Assembly: GCA_002479765.1 (NCBI GenBank)
Contig: DLOZ01000020.1
Coordinates: 248 to 40,514, forward strand
DNA from: Sphingomonadales bacterium UBA7471
GTDB taxonomy: Bacteria; Pseudomonadota; Alphaproteobacteria; Sphingomonadales; Sphingomonadaceae
Direction of reading: 5' to 3'
DNA: 40,267 nt
A model generated the notes under the pieces. It saw only the letters and a program-made list of their open reading frames with translations, was not told the DNA's origin and did not search any database. Shown here one piece after another: positions 18,701-26,742 of the stretch. Within the stretch, counting starts at the first letter, position 1. Every line of letters begins with the position of its first letter. The translations under genes were made by a program, and so were the position numbers.

Positions 18701-19184
18701 GCAACAATTCTTGCTGCTCGCGCCCTTCAATCGGTTTGAATCCCGGAACCAATCCGGCTTCTTCGGGGAAGCTGCCCAGCAACGACTGGCAGAAACTATG
18801 GATCGTCAGTATTTGCAGGCCGCCGCCCGGCGCGTCCAACACCTTTGCAAAAAGCTGGCGTGCACGTTTTCGGGCATCCGGTCCCGCGTTCGCGCCGATG
18901 GCTTCAAGGTCATGAAACAGTGCTTTATCTTCGCGCTGCACCCAAGACGCCAAAAGCTCATTAATTCGGTCCGCCATTTCGGACGCGCCCGCCTTTGTGA
19001 AGGTGATGCACAACAGATTTTCAGGTTCGACGTCGCTTTCCAACAGCAACCGGATCACACGCGCGGTTAAAACCTGCGTTTTGCCCGTTCCGGCAGAGGC
19101 ACTCAGCCAGATATTATCGCCGGGGATGACGGCGCTGCGCTGGGCCGGAATGAGTGGTTTCAGCGTGGACGATTCAGAGGTCAT
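15750..19184 (-). CDS. addA: AddA helicase-nuclease subunit (double-strand break repair)
   Basis: A 1144-residue SF1 UvrD-like helicase with a C-terminal RecB-type nuclease; with AddB it resects double-strand ends and loads RecA. Walker A is 'SASAGTGKTQVLTARVI' near the N-terminus, Walker B-like 'ILVDEAQDTNKAQWDII' and 'VSVGDFKQAIYGFQG'-type motifs are in the middle, and motif V/VI 'VMTVHGAKGLQAPVVILAD' and 'LLYVAITRAEERLIMAG' follow. The nuclease centre reads 'GRIDRLLVEPGLVRAVDFKTGR' (Asp...Asp-x-Lys). ATG 19184 has GGAGGA seven bases upstream and overlaps the addB stop (ATGA). The length fits the alphaproteobacterial AddA type. Confidence 0.95.
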   Translation of the reverse strand: MTSESSTLKPLIPAQRSAVIPGDNIWLSASAGTGKTQVLTARVIRLLLESDVEPENLLCITFTKAGASEMADRINELLASWVQREDKALFHDLEAIGANAGPDARKRARQLFAKVLDAPGGGLQILTIHSFCQSLLGSFPEEAGLVPGFKPIEGREQQELLREALVNLVLEAEARGDTKMVTDLQELSLDMGEDAALRFLHRAAASPDVMTMIPNDAGAVVWARRLAGVHFDGPVEDMLEDAFADARIPRATLQAVIDANLLWGNNKADSRGGKRAAVLQDWLSRTPTERAALLLDLHRCWSTAKGDPQISTSGHTPTTEVYAEHALEMFNWTNQLLGEVTRAQYADRLARALCIGKEFAAQYSRAKHAIGAVDFDDMIRRTAELLQHGQMAQWVRFKLDKQIDHILVDEAQDTNKAQWDIISALSDDFYSGMGANPEKTRTLFSVGDFKQAIYGFQGTAPEQYEEAGRYFADRIDAAGSELKRLTLSRSFRSTAPILDFVNAVIDESGSADFGINDIIDPHYSEKPDIGMVELLQPISAKPNAANDSDSSDEEEDWFSDEKRALAERLADHAKALIDEKPWLESQGRHLEPGDIMFLLRSRGDMASLLVAQLHERNVAVAGIDRLKLLQPLVVQDLLAAIKFVLQPNDDLSLACLLVSPIIGWTQDQLLTHGYVGDREGSLWQHIRGKPELADDLAPLRDMLAAADFTTVYHFLEQILSGPIGARRKFTARLGREVLVPIEEMLNSALQFEQQHGGGLQKFMAWFDRGEIEIKRESDNSTKEVRVMTVHGAKGLQAPVVILADITSDPTKKPDQSVELLMDEGQRTPLLPIRKSEQSGRLQDIVEMQKTRELQEHKRLLYVAITRAEERLIMAGSLGISRKGEAPAESWCAAIEKGMRALGCIWEDDMRWGRVMRHVGAEGASMVAPVTSAKKQSPTVARPASPEWLFAPAPIEQRPPRPLVPSRLDDDDYGDAPANAAMRKAANRGKLIHALFERITDSESLKTAEQWLAVQARNDDIDPAQLLAEVNGVISDPAWAAFFGPLARAEVPLVAVVGETVINGRIDRLLVEPGLVRAVDFKTGRSVPGDAHSVPVPHVRQMAHYRAALRTIFPDCKIEVALLFTHAPRFITLSDEILAPYYPTS

Positions 19185-22156
19185 GCCTGTTCCTCCGAAA
19201 TCGACTGTCGGCCGTTCCATTCCTGCAACCGCATCAATTGGTCATAGTCACCAAAATGCGCAAATTCAGGATGCAGTTTGGCGGTGAAGGGCGCGTCGCC
19301 CAAAATCCATTGCGCAATAGCCTCTTCGGCTTGCGCGACGGCAAAAGCCACGAAGTCGGTACTTGCAGGCTTGTTATCGCTCGGCCGCGTGCTCGTCGGG
19401 ACTGCGATGTAACCAAAGTCTTTGTCTTTGTTTTTCGCAAGGCTCCAATATTCAAATTTGGTCGCGTGGCCCGCCACACCTTTGATCGCCATCTGCTCGG
19501 CCATATAGCCGATGAGGCCAAGCTGGAGCGCAAAGCCTGCGTTCACTTGCTTGGTCGATGGCGGCATGCCCGTCTTATAGTCAACGATCACCAGACTGCC
19601 GTCCGCAAGCCTGTCGATCCGGTCGACGCGGCCGTTCACGGTTATGCCCATGATGTCGACCTTGCCGGGTTGTTCGGCCACTGCGACAACGCGGCCATGG
19701 TCATGCATCTGCCTTTTGGTTTCTTCAGCCACCCAGCGCAGGCCAGCGGCAATGCGTGGTTGCCACAATGCGCGTAACAACGGATCCGTTGCCTCTTGTG
19801 CCAGCAAGTCATCGACACGCTGCACGAGCTTATCGACGGCACAATTGTCTTGTTTGAACCACTGTTCCAACACATCATGCACCAACGATCCGCGCCATGC
19901 GAAGCTCGGTTCGGCATCGACCTTTTCCAACACACGCAGGCCGAGAATGCGTTTCGCGTAAAATGAATAGGGGTCGGACTTCAGCTGATCGAAATCGGTG
20001 ACGGACAGACTAACCAACCGCTGCTGGGCCGAGGGGCGTGGCAATGGCCGGCTTTCAAACGGCACCTTATGGGCGGGTTCATCCAGCTGCGCTGCCAGCG
20101 CAAGAGACTGCTGATCCCGTTCCAGCTTGTCCGCCGTCAGCGCCTTTATCCGCAGCAGAAAGCGCGAGGCAACGGTTGGCCCGCCACGGTCACGCCGCGC
20201 ACGCGTTAACAGCACTTCGCGACCGCCCAATGCGGTCGCAAGATCATGCGCCGACAATCCGATATTCCGGTCCAAGGTTGGCAGTTTCAAATGCCGCCGG
20301 ATAGCGGGCGCCAACCAAGGGTCAGGCTGCGCTATTTGCGGCCATGTCCCCTCATTCAACCCCGAACAGATGATAAGGTCCGCCTGCTGCAATCGTGCTT
20401 CCAGCAGACCGTAAATGGCAACGCGCGGATGCCCGCCATATGGGGGTCGCACCACAGCGCAGGAGAAGATTTCGTTAAACGTCGCCGCCAACCCCGTGGC
20501 ATCGATACGGCCAAGCGTCGACAGGTCGCCTCCGCTGACTTCTTCCCACATCCGCCCAAGTTCGCGGCCACTTGCTCCGCGCCACACAGCGCCATCGGTC
20601 AAATTCGTCGCAACGTCGCGCAGTGCATCGATAATAAAGCTAAAGGGTTGCCCGTCGACATTTTCGAGCGGTGCAAGGATTTGAACAAAGCCCTGCCACC
20701 ATTCAACCAGCTTTGGTTTCACGTTGCGGGTATTTTCCAACCGCCGGGTGATGGCACCCAGCCCGACGCCGTTGGCGGTTCCCCGCAATTCGAGATCTAA
20801 CAGCCGCACCTTGTCGAGCCAATCGAGTCTTTCGGGCCCTGCAAACACCAAAGGGTGCTTGGCGATGGCCAGTACCGATGTACCGGAAAACCGCCCCGAA
20901 ATCGCGTCAACCAACGCAAGCGCCAGCGAGCCATTTGCCGTTTGCAAAAGCGGTATACCCGCACTGTCGTCAACATATATGTCCCAACGACGCAATTGCG
21001 TCGCAACGCGGACCGCGAGCTCACGGTCAGGGGTAATCAACGCGATCCGCTTTTCGGCCTGTTCCAACTCGCCGCGAATGCGCACCGCAATCGCCTTTGC
21101 TTCCAGCGCGCTGTCATCAGCCTCAAACCATTGTGTATGTGATAGCGCCTTGCGCGACGGTGCGAGTTCTTGCCAACCCACGCTATGTTCCGGCAGGCAG
21201 AAAATTTCGGAAATAGTGTCGGCCACGCGTCCAACGCGTGCCGTTGGCAAGACGTCGATTTCGCTACGATCGATCGCCATTAGGTCGAGCAAATGTTTCA
21301 GGTGAAATTGGGGATGCACCTCAAAATTCCGGCGGCGCGTTGGCACATTATCGGGTTCAATTGCGGCAGACAGACTGTCCCAACGATCCTTAGCTAAGTC
21401 GAGGTCCACACCGGGCAAAATGACATGCCCATTTGGCATGAGGGCAACACGGCGCAGCAATTTTGCGACGGCTTTGGCTGATGTAGTTATGCCAACCGCA
21501 ATGATCGGCATGTCAAAACTGCTTTCAGCCAGACGGCGTTCCAACCCGGCCAAAAGCTTGTTTCGGCGTTCGGCAGGCCCCACCAGTTTTCGCGCAGCAA
21601 GTTCGGCGCGATAGGCGGGCAAGATTGTTAAAAGCTGACCATAAGCACGTTGCCAATGCCCAGCGAGATCAGCCTCGATTGCGATGTCTGACAACGCATC
21701 GAAATCGACCAAATCGACTTCAAGTTCATCAATCAGCTCGGCCAGTTTGCGCGCCAAACGCAAGGCCTCAGCAGACGACAAAAACGTAGCTTGCGGCCGA
21801 TTTTCCTGCGCCAAGCGCGCCAACAGCATGAGCCGGTCAAACGAACCAATGACAGGCCAGATGATGTCTTCTGACGATATGGGATCGAGCAATGGCCCCA
21901 ATGCCTCGTCAAGTTGCATATCGCCCACCGCCACCATGCGCGGCAAAAGCAAACCCGGTGCAGCCTGCCGGACGAACGCCTCTGTCATGGCCTTGATGGC
22001 GCGGTTATTGGGTAGCAGCAATATTGTGCTGCTAACCGTGAGTGGGTCCTGCCCCGACGCTTGCAATATCCATTGCGCAGTTACGTCGCATAAATCGTTC
22101 CCAAGCGGGACGTTAAAAACGCGCACGCGCTGCGCCGGGGCGTTAACAGGCGCCAT
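19181..22156 (-). CDS. addB: AddB nuclease/Chi-scanning subunit, alphaproteobacterial type
   Basis: A 991-residue partner of AddA. The N-terminal half is an inactive helicase-like fold without Walker A ('ILLLPNNRAIKAMTEAF' replaces the P-loop), as expected for AddB. The C-terminal PD-(D/E)xK nuclease is visible in 'VNGRVDRIDRLADGSLVIVDYKTGMPP' (Asp...Asp-x-Lys). The nuclease domain opens with 'LSVTDFDQLKSDPYSFYAKRILG'; the cysteine present at this place in iron-sulfur AddB proteins is absent, and no cysteine cluster follows the nuclease motif. The start overlaps murU by 14 bases and the end overlaps addA by four. DNA repair role is by family. Confidence 0.93.
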   Translation of the reverse strand: MAPVNAPAQRVRVFNVPLGNDLCDVTAQWILQASGQDPLTVSSTILLLPNNRAIKAMTEAFVRQAAPGLLLPRMVAVGDMQLDEALGPLLDPISSEDIIWPVIGSFDRLMLLARLAQENRPQATFLSSAEALRLARKLAELIDELEVDLVDFDALSDIAIEADLAGHWQRAYGQLLTILPAYRAELAARKLVGPAERRNKLLAGLERRLAESSFDMPIIAVGITTSAKAVAKLLRRVALMPNGHVILPGVDLDLAKDRWDSLSAAIEPDNVPTRRRNFEVHPQFHLKHLLDLMAIDRSEIDVLPTARVGRVADTISEIFCLPEHSVGWQELAPSRKALSHTQWFEADDSALEAKAIAVRIRGELEQAEKRIALITPDRELAVRVATQLRRWDIYVDDSAGIPLLQTANGSLALALVDAISGRFSGTSVLAIAKHPLVFAGPERLDWLDKVRLLDLELRGTANGVGLGAITRRLENTRNVKPKLVEWWQGFVQILAPLENVDGQPFSFIIDALRDVATNLTDGAVWRGASGRELGRMWEEVSGGDLSTLGRIDATGLAATFNEIFSCAVVRPPYGGHPRVAIYGLLEARLQQADLIICSGLNEGTWPQIAQPDPWLAPAIRRHLKLPTLDRNIGLSAHDLATALGGREVLLTRARRDRGGPTVASRFLLRIKALTADKLERDQQSLALAAQLDEPAHKVPFESRPLPRPSAQQRLVSLSVTDFDQLKSDPYSFYAKRILGLRVLEKVDAEPSFAWRGSLVHDVLEQWFKQDNCAVDKLVQRVDDLLAQEATDPLLRALWQPRIAAGLRWVAEETKRQMHDHGRVVAVAEQPGKVDIMGITVNGRVDRIDRLADGSLVIVDYKTGMPPSTKQVNAGFALQLGLIGYMAEQMAIKGVAGHATKFEYWSLAKNKDKDFGYIAVPTSTRPSDNKPASTDFVAFAVAQAEEAIAQWILGDAPFTAKLHPEFAHFGDYDQLMRLQEWNGRQSISEEQA

Positions 22157-22871
22157 GCAGGCCCAAACGTTCTTCCGTGGCGGAAATTGCCGCGGGATAG
22201 CCTACGTCAAACCACATTCCTTCGTGCACCAACCCCATGCACCGGCCCTCTGCAATCGCGCGATCCCAAAAGACATTGGTCGAAAAAACGTCCGACGGTG
22301 GGTCAACAATCAGCTTCTTGGAAAGCAACTGAATACCTGTCCAAACATAAGGCGCAGGCGCGTCACCCACGCGACGCGACAGCCGGCCATCTGCATCCAT
22401 GTGAAAATCACCAATGCCCTGGCTATTGTATGCCGTCGCCAAAGGCACCAGCAGCATCAGCACATCCATGTGTGCAGTATCCCAATGCGCGATCAGGCGT
22501 GAGATCGCATTCTGCCCGTCGTTGGTCCACCAATTGTCTGCATTCACGCAGATGAATGGATCGTCCGAAATCATCGGCAATGCCTGAACCAGCCCGCCGC
22601 CGGTATCGCGCAGCAAATCGCGCTCATCGGATATAGACACGTCAAAATTCGTCGCATGGGTGGCAAGATGCGCTTCAATCTGGTCGGCGCGATAATGTGC
22701 ATTGACGACAATCTTGCCAACGCCGGCATCACGCAAATGATCCAATACATGATCCAGCAAGGCAACGCCGCCAACCTCAACCAATGGCTTTGGGCGATCA
22801 GCGGTCAGCGGCATCATCCGCGTCCCCTTGCCCGCCGCCATGATCATTGCGGTGTTCACATGCTTAACCAT
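22143..22871 (-). CDS. murU: N-acetylmuramate-1-phosphate uridylyltransferase (MurU-like nucleotidyltransferase)
   Basis: A 242-residue sugar nucleotidyltransferase. The N-terminus has the signature 'MIMAAGKGTRMMPLTADRPKPLVEVGG' region (G-x-G-T-R-x-x-P-L-T, Lys of PKP). MurU joins UTP to MurNAc-1-phosphate to give UDP-MurNAc, the second salvage step after AmgK. The pairing with the kinase gene just upstream (8-base overlap) is what points to MurU rather than a general glucose- or mannose-1-phosphate transferase. This route lets peptidoglycan fragments bypass MurA, which in Pseudomonas putida gives intrinsic fosfomycin tolerance. Substrate is inferred from context. Confidence 0.85.
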   Translation of the reverse strand: MVKHVNTAMIMAAGKGTRMMPLTADRPKPLVEVGGVALLDHVLDHLRDAGVGKIVVNAHYRADQIEAHLATHATNFDVSISDERDLLRDTGGGLVQALPMISDDPFICVNADNWWTNDGQNAISRLIAHWDTAHMDVLMLLVPLATAYNSQGIGDFHMDADGRLSRRVGDAPAPYVWTGIQLLSKKLIVDPPSDVFSTNVFWDRAIAEGRCMGLVHEGMWFDVGYPAAISATEERLGLHGAC

Positions 22872-23859
22872 GCGTAATGTCTAATGGGCTAAGGCTGCGG
22901 ACTTCGGCGGGTATCTGCGTATCGAACCATTGCTTGACGTTCGCCAGTGCTGGGTGCGCCAAATCGCGTTCCAGCAAACCCCACATGCGTGGCAAGAAGG
23001 ACAAATATTTCTCCTTACCATCGCGCTTCCACAGCCGCGTAAATATGCCGATAATCTTGGTATTCCGCTGCGCGCCCAACAACGCATAATGCGCGTCAAA
23101 GTCCGGCCCCGGATTGGCCGCCGTCAGATAATAAGCCAGCATGTCTGCCTCAAGCTCTGGGCGGACATCGCGCCGCGCGTCTTGCAACAACGATACCAAA
23201 TCATATGCAGGATGCCCCACCAGCGCATCTTGAAAATCAATGATGCCTTGTTCCCCGTCATCAAGCAGCATGATGTTTTCGGCATGATAATCCCGCAAGA
23301 CTGTAACATCTTGGCAGGACGCCAATGGAGCAAGCGCATCAACCCACATCTGGTCAAATGCGCTCGCGTCACAGGAAAGCCCCATCGCCGGCATATACCA
23401 TTCGCTGAGCAACTGCACTTCGCGCAGATAGGTCGCCATGTCATAAGGTTGCGCATCCGCTGCAGGCGTGCGCGTCAATCGCACAATCGTATCAATCGCC
23501 GCCCGGTATATCTTGGCGTCATCCTCTGGGTGATCATCGAGATGCTCGCGCATCCTGCGGTCGCCAAAATCTTCAAGCAACACCAGTCCACGGGTCAGGT
23601 CCGTGCCGTAAATCTCTGGCGCACGAAATTGATGCCCCGTCAAATATTGGGCAATATCGAGGAAGGGTTGCGGATCTTCATGGGGCGGTGGCGCATCCAT
23701 CAATATGGCTTTGCCCCGCGTCGCGGAATTCACGCGAAAATAGCGGCGAAAAGACGCATCGCCCGCCACCGGAGATATCTGCGCATCAGTCCAGCCGTGG
23801 CGCGTCAAAAATTCGTCCAGTCCAGCGGGCGGTACCATATCAGTTACGGGTGTCATCAT
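22864..23859 (-). CDS. amgK: Anomeric MurNAc/GlcNAc kinase AmgK (aminoglycoside-phosphotransferase fold)
   Basis: A 331-residue APH-fold kinase. The nucleotide-binding lobe includes 'GDASFRRYFRV' and 'AILMDAPPPHEDPQPFLDIA'. The catalytic Brenner loop is 'LRDYHAENIMLL' and the metal-binding motif is 'IIDFQDALVGHPAYDLVSLLQDARRD'; these are very similar to AmgK proteins and unlike antibiotic kinases. AmgK phosphorylates the anomeric carbon of MurNAc (and GlcNAc), feeding MurU. Two adjacent ATGs (23859 and 23856) could start the protein; either overlaps tsaE by 17-20 bases. Older annotation would call it only 'phosphotransferase'. Confidence 0.88.
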   Translation of the reverse strand: MMTPVTDMVPPAGLDEFLTRHGWTDAQISPVAGDASFRRYFRVNSATRGKAILMDAPPPHEDPQPFLDIAQYLTGHQFRAPEIYGTDLTRGLVLLEDFGDRRMREHLDDHPEDDAKIYRAAIDTIVRLTRTPAADAQPYDMATYLREVQLLSEWYMPAMGLSCDASAFDQMWVDALAPLASCQDVTVLRDYHAENIMLLDDGEQGIIDFQDALVGHPAYDLVSLLQDARRDVRPELEADMLAYYLTAANPGPDFDAHYALLGAQRNTKIIGIFTRLWKRDGKEKYLSFLPRMWGLLERDLAHPALANVKQWFDTQIPAEVRSLSPLDITHG

Positions 23860-24271
23860 TATCCATTTTCAAAGTCAAAATTCTGCTGCCGTCCGCTTGC
23901 GGCACGATATCGATTACATGGCTGGGCCGCACATAGCCGCCGCCGAAGCGTTCCGCCCATTCCACCAGCGTTATGCGATCACTGCGTTCGGCGATGAGCC
24001 CTAATTCGTCCAAATCGTCGATATTGTCCAAGCGATACAAATCGACATGGGCAACGGCAACCAAAACCTCTGGCGGGTCATAGCTATGCACGATGGCATA
24101 GGATGGGCTCGCCACCTCGCCTTCAAATCCAAGGCCGGCCAATATGCCCGCGCACAATACGGTCTTTCCAGCGCCCAGCGGCCCGTTGATGGCGACCCAA
24201 TCTGATGGCGACAATGTTTTCGCCAGCCCGCGACCATATTCACGCATATCCAAATCGGTCGCAATGATCAT
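23840..24271 (-). CDS. tsaE: tRNA threonylcarbamoyladenosine ATPase TsaE
   Basis: A 143-residue P-loop ATPase of the TsaBDE complex that makes t6A37 on ANN-reading tRNAs, including the tRNA-Asn in this window. Walker A is G30-PLGAGK-T37. 'HVDLYRLDNIDDLDELGL' and 'ITLVEWAERFG' are the family's Walker B-like and conserved tryptophan motifs. It begins in the divL stop codon (ATGA at 24271-24268) and its end overlaps amgK by 20 bases, so translation of the three is likely coupled. Length is normal. Confidence 0.95.
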   Translation of the reverse strand: MIIATDLDMREYGRGLAKTLSPSDWVAINGPLGAGKTVLCAGILAGLGFEGEVASPSYAIVHSYDPPEVLVAVAHVDLYRLDNIDDLDELGLIAERSDRITLVEWAERFGGGYVRPSHVIDIVPQADGSRILTLKMDNDDTRN

Positions 24272-26628
24272 GGCCGCGGTAACACCATGATAACGGTCGT
24301 ACCTTCGCCCGGCGCAGAATGCAGTTGCAACGTCCCACCATGCGATTCAATAATTTGACGCGCCAAAGGCAAGCCTAAACCCTGCGTGATTGAACCGTTG
24401 CTATCCAACCTTTTTGGTACCGCATTGTCCGACGAGACGCGCAGGACGTCTGCCTCGCGCATACCGGGTCCGTCGTCTGACACAACGAGTTCAAGGGCAT
24501 CGCCTTGCCAACGTGCAAGCATTAAAACCTGCCCGCCGCTATTGCTATACCGGATCGCATTGTCCAAAACTTGGCCGACCGCTTGCGTAATTCGTTTCGG
24601 ATCAAGCACCATCTCTCCAGCACCATTGTCCAAATCGACTTGCAAATCGACCTCAGCCGCCTGTGCCATCTCCGCTTTGCTATCCACAATTTGCGCGACC
24701 AATGTTGGAACATCGGTTTGTTCGCACGCGAGCGGCAAAGCGCCAGCTTCAATCTGGCTATAATCCAGAACGGTGTTGATCTGGTCGGACAAGCGGTCAG
24801 CGGATTGCAAAATGGCATCCACATATTCCTTCGCCTGATCGCTAAGTTCGCCAGCAATGCCTGCCTTTAGCAAGTCTGCAAATCCGCTGATGGACGTAAG
24901 TGGCGAGCGGAATTCATAACTCATATTTGCAAGGAATTTGCCCTTAATCGCATCGGCCTCTTGCAAGGCGCTATTCCGGTCGCGCAGGGCTTGCTCGATT
25001 TTAAGGTTGTTCGACATATCCAACATCGTGAACAGCGTATTGCCGTCGGGTAATGGTATCGTCGCAATCTGGAACATACGTCCGTCGGCGAAGACCGCCT
25101 TGCTCTTGTGCCGTTCGCGGTTTGACGACGTCGTCCGGATCAGTTCATCCAAGATGCTAATCTGCGATGGCTTTTGCAAATGCCGGGCAAGCGAGGGCAA
25201 TAGTTCGTCCAGCCGCGGATGTTGAAGCAGCAAGTCGTCGTTCAGTTCCCATGTTTCGGCAAATAAGCGGTTCCAGATGCTAAGCCGGCCATCCGCCGAA
25301 AACACCGCAATCGCTTCAAACAAATTGTCAAAGGTCGCAGTCCGCACGCGCAGCAATATGTCCCGCGCGCTGGCCAGTTGCGCCTGTTCGGTGCGGTCTT
25401 CAAAGATCATCAACAGGCCACCGTCCGGGATTGGCTGCGCGAGCACCCGCAAATGTGTGCCGTCCGGCAACAGCCAGTTTTCTTCGGTGGGATCGGACGA
25501 TCTAAACCAATCTTCACGTTCCTGTCGCCAGGCTGGAAAGTCCCGGACCTCTGGGACCTTCCCGTTTTCGCGCATCCGGTCCAGCACGCCCGCGAATTCC
25601 GGCTTTTCAGACAACCATTGGTCCCGGAAAGTGAACAGGCTTTGAAAGGGCAAATTTGCAAAGCTCAACCCATGGCGCGCGTCAAACTGGGCAACGCCGG
25701 CGGACATCATGTTCAAAAGGTCACGCTGTGCTTCCGAAAGTGCGCGCACCTCTGACCTGGCATCAATCAAATCCTGAACATCGATTGCCAGCCCTGCAAC
25801 GCCCGATTGCCCCAAAGGAATATCAAACACCCGCAACTGGCGCCGTTCTCCGTTCAAGGTGGTGGAAACAACCCGCTCGCGCCGAACGTCGGCAGCGGCG
25901 GCTTCAGCGGCCCAGTCAGATGGACTTTTACCGTTTTCAGGTTCCAGTAATTCAAGACCTTCTTCAACCACGTGCAGGCTATCATTTGCGCCGACGGCAT
26001 TAACATATGCATGGTTTACGAAGTGCAGACGCATATCCGGGCGTCGATGCCACATCGGAATAGGAGCAGCTTCGATTAGGCCAGCCAGTGCCGCAAATGC
26101 AGTGCGAGCCTCTTCCGATTCCTGCGTCCTTTTCTCAAGCTCTCGCAAACTATCAGTGGAATCGAAAAACCATAACAAAGCAGCGCCATTGGGACAGACC
26201 GCAACATCGGCGATATTTCCGACAACAGTCAAACGGCGTTCGGAACCGTTAATGGCCAAAGCAAGGACAAAGGATTTTCCCGTACGCTGGGTCTCGCGCA
26301 CTTTTGCATCAAGTGCTGCCGCATCATCTATGGCAAGGCCAGCGTCATCATAACCGCATAAGTCCGAAAGCGTGGTCGCTGGCGTCATCAGCCCAAGCAA
26401 TCTCGAAAAACGGTCTGGCGCCTCAATTCGCCCATCGCTCTTCACCACGACCGGAAATGCCGGAGCGGTTTCCAGCAGCCTTCGTAGCCGCGACGTCTGA
26501 CCTAAAATTTTGCGCGATTCATTGCGCAAGGACAGCCCAGTCCAGATAGCGACTATGGCTCCTACCAGCCACAGCGCCATTAATACCCCGATCAGTGCAA
26601 TTGGCAGGCCCGTGCCTGTCATCGTCAT
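24268..26628 (-). CDS. divL: DivL-type PAS sensor kinase with tyrosine at the phosphoacceptor site
   Basis: A 786-residue membrane kinase. One N-terminal transmembrane helix (about residues 8-29) is followed by several PAS-like regions ('APAFPVVVKSDGRIEAPDRFSRLLG', 'IPMWHRRPDMRLHFVNHAYVNAVG', 'TFDNLFEAIAVFSADGRLSIWNRLFAETW'). The dimerisation helix reads 'FLANMSYEFRSPLTSISGFADLL', where the usual His is Tyr571 (codon TAT at 24918-24916). The ATP-binding domain is intact: N box 'VGQVLDNAIRYS', G1 'SDDGPGM', G2 'QGLGLPLARQIIESHGG'. Tyrosine here is the hallmark of Caulobacter DivL (Tyr550), a cell-cycle protein that senses DivK~P and tunes CckA. AAAGGG precedes ATG 26628. It heads an overlapping operon. 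Confidence 0.9.
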   Translation of the reverse strand: MTMTGTGLPIALIGVLMALWLVGAIVAIWTGLSLRNESRKILGQTSRLRRLLETAPAFPVVVKSDGRIEAPDRFSRLLGLMTPATTLSDLCGYDDAGLAIDDAAALDAKVRETQRTGKSFVLALAINGSERRLTVVGNIADVAVCPNGAALLWFFDSTDSLRELEKRTQESEEARTAFAALAGLIEAAPIPMWHRRPDMRLHFVNHAYVNAVGANDSLHVVEEGLELLEPENGKSPSDWAAEAAAADVRRERVVSTTLNGERRQLRVFDIPLGQSGVAGLAIDVQDLIDARSEVRALSEAQRDLLNMMSAGVAQFDARHGLSFANLPFQSLFTFRDQWLSEKPEFAGVLDRMRENGKVPEVRDFPAWRQEREDWFRSSDPTEENWLLPDGTHLRVLAQPIPDGGLLMIFEDRTEQAQLASARDILLRVRTATFDNLFEAIAVFSADGRLSIWNRLFAETWELNDDLLLQHPRLDELLPSLARHLQKPSQISILDELIRTTSSNRERHKSKAVFADGRMFQIATIPLPDGNTLFTMLDMSNNLKIEQALRDRNSALQEADAIKGKFLANMSYEFRSPLTSISGFADLLKAGIAGELSDQAKEYVDAILQSADRLSDQINTVLDYSQIEAGALPLACEQTDVPTLVAQIVDSKAEMAQAAEVDLQVDLDNGAGEMVLDPKRITQAVGQVLDNAIRYSNSGGQVLMLARWQGDALELVVSDDGPGMREADVLRVSSDNAVPKRLDSNGSITQGLGLPLARQIIESHGGTLQLHSAPGEGTTVIMVLPRP

Positions 26629-26687
26629 GAAGCCCTTTAATCTACCCAGAACAAGCTAATGCCCAAATGCTTGCGCCGCGCAACGAA

Positions 26688-26719
26688 AAAAGCCCGCAAC
26701 GTTTCCGCAGCGGGCTTTT
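26688..26719 (-). terminator. Rho-independent terminator of ahcY
   Basis: AAAAGCCCGC (26688-26697) and GCGGGCTTTT (26710-26719) form a perfect 10-bp stem with a 12-base loop. On the minus strand it lies 24 bases after the ahcY stop and ends in TTTT, continued by further T residues. It isolates divL, which starts at 26628, from ahcY. Confidence 0.85.
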
Positions 26720-26742
26720 CTTAGGTCTCGAAAGACGAAGAG

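Noticed and set aside
22930..23997. Plus-strand frame of 355 codons opposite amgK and tsaE
   Set aside because: Translation is rich in Arg, His and Gln with no recognisable motif, and the opposite strand holds intact, recognisable kinase and TsaE motifs.
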